Source of the DNA: Lolium rigidum
Lineage: Eukaryota > Streptophyta > Magnoliopsida > Poales > Poaceae
Reading direction: 5' to 3'
Assembly: GCF_022539505.1 (NCBI RefSeq)
Contig: NC_061514.1
Span: forward strand, 250,964,124 to 251,028,123
DNA: 64,000 nucleotides
Shown here: positions 58,960 to 64,000 of the stretch, piece after piece
Position numbering within the stretch: the first letter of the stretch is position 1
Layout of the letters: the number at the start of each line of letters is the position of its first letter
The notes under the pieces: model-generated
The model's input: the letters and a program-made list of their open reading frames with translations, nothing else
What the model was told of the DNA's origin: nothing
Database searches by the model: none
Made by a program: the position numbers and the translations under genes

Positions 58960-59600
58960 TAGTGGTCTTATGGGCCGACCCATCAACTAAACGGGCCGAC
59001 CCGGTCACCGTGTTGACCGGACAAAAGATTAAACAAGGCTAGCCCATTAACTAAATGTGGCCATTAAAATTTTCAGTTGACCGTTCAAACAAATGAATTT
59101 AGCCCGGCCCACCACCTAAATGGGCTGGTCCAGTTATCCTACTGACCGGTCAAACGAAGACATTAGGCCCGGCCCACGTGCTTATTGGGCTGGCCCAGTT
59201 ATCCTGTTGACCGGTCAAATGAAGACATTCTAGCCCGGCCCACATGCTTATTGAGCCGACCCAGTTGACATGTTGACCGGTCAAGCGAAGTAATTCAGCC
59301 CGACCCACATACTTATTGGGCCAGCCCAGTTATCTTGTTGACCGGTCAAACAAAACATTTGGCCCAGCCCACGTGCTAAGTGGGCCGGTCTAGCTCTCCT
59401 GTTGAACGGTCAACCGAAGACATTCGGCCTGGCCCACATGATTAGTGGCCCGGCCCATTTAGGTTTTGACCAGTCAAACTAAGAAATTAGGCCCAACCCA
59501 CATACCTAATTGACCAGCCCATTTATATAGTTGACTGGTTAAACCAAGTCAGCTGGCCCGGCCCGCAAACTAAATGGCCCGGCCTGCTTAAGCCATGGCA
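58960..59600 (+). repeat. Subterminal 64-66-base tandem array of the CACTA end
   Basis: GTTGACCGGTCAAA-type cores at 59012, 59076, 59141, 59206, 59272, 59337, 59401, 59465 and 59530 give a period of 64-66. Each unit also has GCCCGGCCCACRTG and TTATTGGGC motifs. Subterminal repeats of CACTA elements are known transposase-binding regions; the equivalence here is inferred from position. Confidence 0.8.
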
Positions 59601-60291
59601 AGCCTTGTGTGGGCCTACAATCTACCACGGGTTTTCAGCCGGTTAACGGCGTTAACGGACAGTTAACAGCGTGTGCCACGTGTCAGTTTGCATGACGTCA
59701 GCAGTCAATGACCTCCCGAAAACTCTTTTGCAGCGGTATGATTTTTCGTGGCCAAAAGGCGCCCAAGCGTGACACAGCGAAAAATCGATGGTAATCCCTT
59801 ACCTAACGCAGTATGCACCACAGAACTCATATCGTCGACTTAGGCTCATACGAGACGAAAAAGAGCCATTACCTGATGAAAATTTGACTTTGTAGATAAG
59901 AACTTTTCTTGTAGTGCCTGCAGGTTTTCTCCACCACCACCACCACCTTGCCGTCGTGCTACCGGGATTCCGAGGGGATCTACTATATCCGTTGCCCTGC
60001 TAGAACAGGGAGAGGACATCTACATCGACACCGTATGTTTGACCGAGTACGGAAATGCTGCCCGATCGTAGAACCAAAAAGGACTTCAACACGAACCTGA
60101 TTTCATCAAGTGAACATCTACATCAACCACGAGATCCGATCTCATTAACACTTTGGATCTAAGAGGGTTAGTTTATCATCTATCTCATTGCATAGGTTTC
60201 ATAGATTGGATCTTGGCTTTTTCATAGATTAGATCTTGGTTTTATTCGTTCTTCTAGTATTTTTTTTGTTTTTCTATTCTACGAACCCTAC

Positions 60292-60306
60292 AGTGGTACC
60301 AGAGCC
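60292..60306 (+). other. Primer-binding site, initiator tRNA-Met type
   Basis: TGGTACCAGAGCC directly after an LTR ending AACCCTACA. One base differs from the usual TGGTATCAGAGC. Confidence 0.8.
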
Positions 60307-61492
60307 GTGTCTATATGAAGATCTGTTGTACAAGTAGAACACAATGGTTTTGTGGGCGTTGATGCTTTTGTTGTCGCTTACTTTTCGTGTACTTTGCATC
60401 TTGCGGGATGGTGGGTTGAAGCGCCCCGGGCTAACCTTACATGTCCGTGCACATGAGACTTGATCGACGCTTGACGTTCAACTTGTATTCCAACAGTGGC
60501 TTTGTGGATGTCTGTATCTCCCACCATAGTTAAGATTCAATTTACAATTGGTGGCTTGACAACATTTATATAAACGTTGTGGTTCTTGTTCGTAGGTAAG
60601 ATCGGATCTTATTCGAAAGTCCTAAGCCACATAAAATATGCAAGAAAATTAGAGGCGTCTAACTTGTTTTTGCAGGGGCATGTGATGTGATATGACCATT
60701 ATTTTATTATGATTATATTCGATGTATGATATGATCTTTATTGTAATATGGCAACCGACAGGAGTCTAATTGTTGTCTTTATATTTTATGACATGTGTGT
60801 CAATACATCATGCAATAGCTTTATTTCAAGTAGTTTTAATAGTTGCTATAAGTGATGGACAACCATGAAGCGGTGCCATGGACCTTGACACCTCGTGATG
60901 ATGGAGATCATGTTCGTGATTTGGAGATGGAGATCAAAGGCATAATATAAAAGGCCATATCATATCACACTACAAATGGCATGTGATCTTAATCCTTTTA
61001 TGTATTTATATTGCTTAGATCGCGATGGTAGGATTATAAGAAGATCCCTCTCACTAAATGTCAAGATAATAAAGTATTCTTTCTTAGTATGCACCGTTGC
61101 TAAGACTCGTCGTCTCAAAGTATCACATGATAATCGGGTGTGATAGATTCTATGTGTGCATACAACGGGTGCAAGCCAGATTTGCACATGCAGAATACTA
61201 AGGTTTAATTTGACGAGCCTAACATGTACGTACATGGCCTCGGAACACGGAAAACTGAAAGGTTAACCATGAGTCATATGAATGATATGATGAACACATC
61301 ATTGTTCGCCTTTGAAGCTACATCTTCTCTCATGAAGATCAGACTTGGTGTAGTGGATTTGGTTCGTGTAATCACTAAGATAACGTGAGGGATGTTGTTT
61401 TGAGTGGGAGTTCACCTGGTAATTTAGAATTAAAATTTGAACTATATTATCATGAACCTAGTCTAAATATCTTTGCAAATATGTTGTAGATC
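60307..61492 (+). mobile_element. Leader of the second Copia element
   Basis: Non-coding, about 1.2 kb, homologous to 38381-39573 in reverse. No gene seen. Confidence 0.7.
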
Positions 61493-63668
61493 ATGGTGCC
61501 TTCTGCAATCAACTTTAATGCGTTCATAGAGAAAGAAAAGTTGAAAAACACTAGAAGCAACTTTATAGATTGGTTTCGTAATATGAGGATTTTCCTCAAT
61601 GCTTGCTAGAAGAGCTACGTGCTCGATGCACCGCTAGGTGACCCACCTGCAGAGAATGCTCCCTATGAGGTTAAAAATGTTTATCTACCTCGGAAAAAGG
61701 ATTAGTCATTAGTTCAATGTGCCATTCTATACAGTTTCAAATCGGAGCTTCAAAAATGCTTTGAGAACCGCGGCCCATCTGAAATCATCAATGATCTCAA
61801 AATGATATTTGAGACTCATGCGGCCGTGGAAAGCTATGAAGCTTCTGAAAAGTTCTTAAACTGTACGTTGGAAGAGAACAACTCCGTTAGCGAGCACGTG
61901 CTCAAGATGTCTAGACACGCGAATAAACTCCAAGAATTAGGAATAACAATTCCTAATGAATTGGGGGTTCATCGTGTTCTCCAATCACTGCCACCTAGTT
62001 ATAAGAACTTTGTGATGAATTACAACATGCAATGCATGAAGAAGATGTTGCCTGAACTCTTCTCAATGCTTAAAATTGCAGAAGTAGAAATCAAGAAAGA
62101 GCACCAAGTGTTGATGGTCAACAAGACCACCAGTTTCAAGAAACAGGGCAAACCTAAGAACAAGGAAGACTTCAAGAAGGGCGGCAAGAAAGATGCCACG
62201 CCTCCTAAGAAGCCCAAGGCTGATCCTAAGCCCAACAATAAGTGTTTCTACTGCAAGTGCGATGGGCACTGGAAGTGCAACTGCCCCAAGTACCTGGCAG
62301 GTAGATCTGAAGAATGGCAACATTAAGAAGAAATGTATATTTAATATACATGTTATTGATGTGTATCTTACTAGTAATCGTAGTAGTGCATGGGTATTTG
62401 ATACTGGTTTCGTTGCTCACATTTGTAACTCGAAACAGGAACTGCGGAATAAACGAGGACTGGCGAGAGACAAGGTGTCGATGCGCGTTGGAAATGGATC
62501 CGAGGTTGATGTGATCACCATCGGCACACTCCCTCTTCAACTATCTTCGTTAGTTTTAAATCTAAATAATTGTTATTTGGTACCTACGTTAAGCATGAAC
62601 ATTATTTCTGTACTATTTATTATTATGAATATATGTGGTATTGATTGTAAAAAAAGCATGAACATTATTTCTGGATCTTGTTTATTGCAAGACGGTTATT
62701 CATTCAAGTATGAGAATAATGGTTGTTCGATTTATATGAGTAATATCTTTTATGGTCATGCACCTGAGATGAATGGTTTATTCATATTGAATCTTGATAG
62801 TATTGATACACATGTTCAGAACATAGATGCTAAACGTATAAAAATGAATGATGATTCCACATATATGTGGCACTGTCGTCTTGGTCACATTGGCGTGAAG
62901 CGCATGAAGAAACTCCATGCCGATGGACTTCTTGAATCACTTAATTTTGAATCACTTGAAAGATGTGAAGCGTGTCTTTTGGAAAAAATGACTAAGACTT
63001 CATTCTTTGGTATAATGGAGCAAGCTACTGACTCACTTGAAATAATACACGCCGATGTATGCGGTCCAATGAGTGTAGCATCGCGCGGTGGATATCGTTA
63101 TGTTTTGACTTTCACGGATGACTTGAGTAGATATGGGTATATCTACTTTATGAAACCTAAATTAATCCGGAACTTTCGAGAAGTTTAAGGAATTCCAAAG
63201 TGAAGTAGAAAATCAATGTAACAAGAAGATTAAGTTTCCGCGTTCTGATCGTGGAGGTGAATATCTGAGTTACGAGTTTGGCATGCATTTAAAGAAACGT
63301 GGAATACTTTCACAGTTGATGCCGCCAGGAACACCACATCACAATGGTGTGTCAGAATGTCGTAATCAAACTCTCTTGGATATGGTTTGATATATGATGT
63401 CACTTATAGATTTGCCGTTATCATTTTGGGGTTATACATTAGAGACAGCCGCATTCACTTTAAATAGGGCACCATCTTAATCCGTTGAAACGATATCGTA
63501 TGAGAATTATGGTTTGCGAAGAAACCTAAGTACTCGATCTTTAAAGTTTAGGGCTGCAAATCTTATGTAAAGAAGTTACAACCTGATAAGCTCACACCCA
63601 AAGCGGAAAATGCATCTTCATAGGATACCCTAAAGAAACAATTGGGTATACCTTCTATCACAGATCCT
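61493..63668 (+). pseudogene. Copia gag to integrase, broken
   Basis: The ATG at 61493 gives MVPSAINFNAFIEKEKLKN, stopping at TAG near 61608. Gag resumes at 61802-62326 with VSEHVLKMSRHANKL, LGVHRVLQSLPPSYKNFV and the knuckle CFYCKCDGHWKCNC. A second frame, 62193-63188, carries the protease region (WVFDTGFVAHIC, aspartic-protease DTG), the integrase zinc segment (MWHCRLGHIGVKRMKKLH, RCEAC) and the core IIHADVCGPM. After a frameshift near 63180 further integrase is readable (SDRGGEY, then a PPGTPHHNGVSE block near 63320), with further stops, until 63668. The frame contains a 63-base in-frame duplication near 62592-62655. Not functional. Confidence 0.88.
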
Positions 63669-64000
63669 GTAAGGGTACATTGCCCCTATGTGTGGTTTTG
63701 GTAATTAATGACAACCCCTATGGACTAATGTTTTCATTGAGTTTACATGAAGGAATATTCCATAGGTACTACTTGTAGTCCATGTGTTGGATTCAAGTAT
63801 GTATTCCATTAAGATAAAGATATACCTTGTGTATTGGCATCAAGATCATCGATTTGAAGATATATATGTGATATGATCAAGTAGAAAAAATGAAGATGGA
63901 GTTCTTATGTGAAACTCAATATTAGCCATGCTGCTTATGTGATAAGCAATGAATGATCAAGATCTTGAGTGCTTGATTACAAGTGAAGAACTCAAGATAT
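63669..64000 (+). mobile_element. Unassigned repeat interrupting the Copia element
   Basis: Starts TGTAAGGGTACATTGCCCC exactly where Copia homology stops. The TG start and the sharp break suggest an LTR or other element terminus. It runs out of the window, so family and target duplication cannot be checked. Confidence 0.5.

Larger units (their letters stand above)
53758..59916. mobile_element. CACTA-terminated region, left end missing
   Basis: The right end, read in reverse, is CACTACAAGAAAAGTTC, a canonical plant CACTA terminus. It is followed by Copia LTR sequence (59917 on, first three bases CCT), so a CACTA element had inserted there. No matching left terminus is found. At 53757 the sequence passes directly into a truncated Copia LTR, implying a deletion that removed the CACTA left part. 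How much of 53758-58700 truly belongs to the element is uncertain. No transposase domain is recognised. Confidence 0.6.
59917..63668 (+). mobile_element. Second Copia element, same family, truncated at both sides
   Basis: Plus-strand: LTR tail 59917-60290 (cut by the CACTA end), primer-binding site at about 60292, leader, gag-pol fragment 61493-63668. Related to but diverged from the element at 29476-53757 and in the opposite orientation. It is interrupted at 63669 within the integrase region, so reverse transcriptase and RNase H are not in the window. Confidence 0.85.

Noticed and set aside
58960..59600. CRISPR-like array
   Set aside because: The repeats are direct, contiguous and diverged with no unique spacers, in a plant nuclear context. 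It is a minisatellite beside a CACTA terminus.

Overview
This window is repeat DNA from a grass of the wheat/barley group (Pooideae, most likely Triticeae). It contains Athila-type Gypsy elements primed by tRNA-Asp, an Angela/BARE-like Copia element (LTR start TGTTGGAGATATGCCC on the minus strand), nested Stowaway MITEs, a Tourist-like MITE and CACTA elements. I see no intact host protein-coding gene, and every long reading frame with a recognisable domain belongs to a transposable element. The species cannot be settled from the sequence. Family names (Sabrina, Fatima, Angela and so on) would need a TREP/RepeatMasker search.

Layout. (1) 1-15347: a rearranged cluster of Gypsy (Athila-type) elements. 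Positions 1 to about 8160 form one near-perfect palindrome: each arm carries an LTR head and an inverted gag-pro deletion derivative. It is followed by a gag-pro-only element (6919-14432), whose 3' LTR folds back into an inverted LTR copy (second palindrome, 13519-15347). (2) 15348-19463: primer-binding site and a 4.08-kb LTR of an unnamed minus-strand element. (3) 19464-22920: a LINE interrupted at the LTR junction, with reverse transcriptase, RNase H and poly(A). (4) 22921-29475: the least repetitive part, holding a CACTA element (23378-24737, TSD ATG) with a 5S rRNA-derived segment, a Stowaway inside a Stowaway, and a Tourist-like MITE. (5) 29476-53757: a minus-strand Copia element split by four later insertions: two solo Gypsy LTRs (30952-32587, TSD TCAAC; 33802-35400, TSD GAGCT) and element C (40723-53610, TSD ACATT), which itself contains element B (40908-47709, TSD GTTCC). 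(6) 53758-59916: DNA ending in a CACTA terminus, rich in tandem repeats. (7) 59917-63668: a second, plus-strand Copia copy, cut off by an unassigned repeat at 63669-64000.

How the pieces relate. The Gypsy-type elements (the palindrome arms, 6919-14432, B and C) share LTR heads, a tRNA-Asp primer-binding site and a 2-2.6-kb 3' region, but differ in coding content. Two keep only gag-protease. B and C lack all gag-pol and carry instead a shared ORF of unknown function. None encodes reverse transcriptase or integrase, so all should depend on an autonomous partner in trans. All share a PPT-like motif (AAGCTTGGGGATGC) repeated twice about 1.8-1.9 kb upstream of the 3' LTR.

Sequence quality. CAG/CTG trinucleotides are repeatedly rendered as CGAG, CGG, CGA or similar between otherwise identical copies. 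This looks like a methylation-linked base-calling artefact and breaks several reading frames, so some pseudogene calls may be technical. The palindromes also need checking against raw reads.
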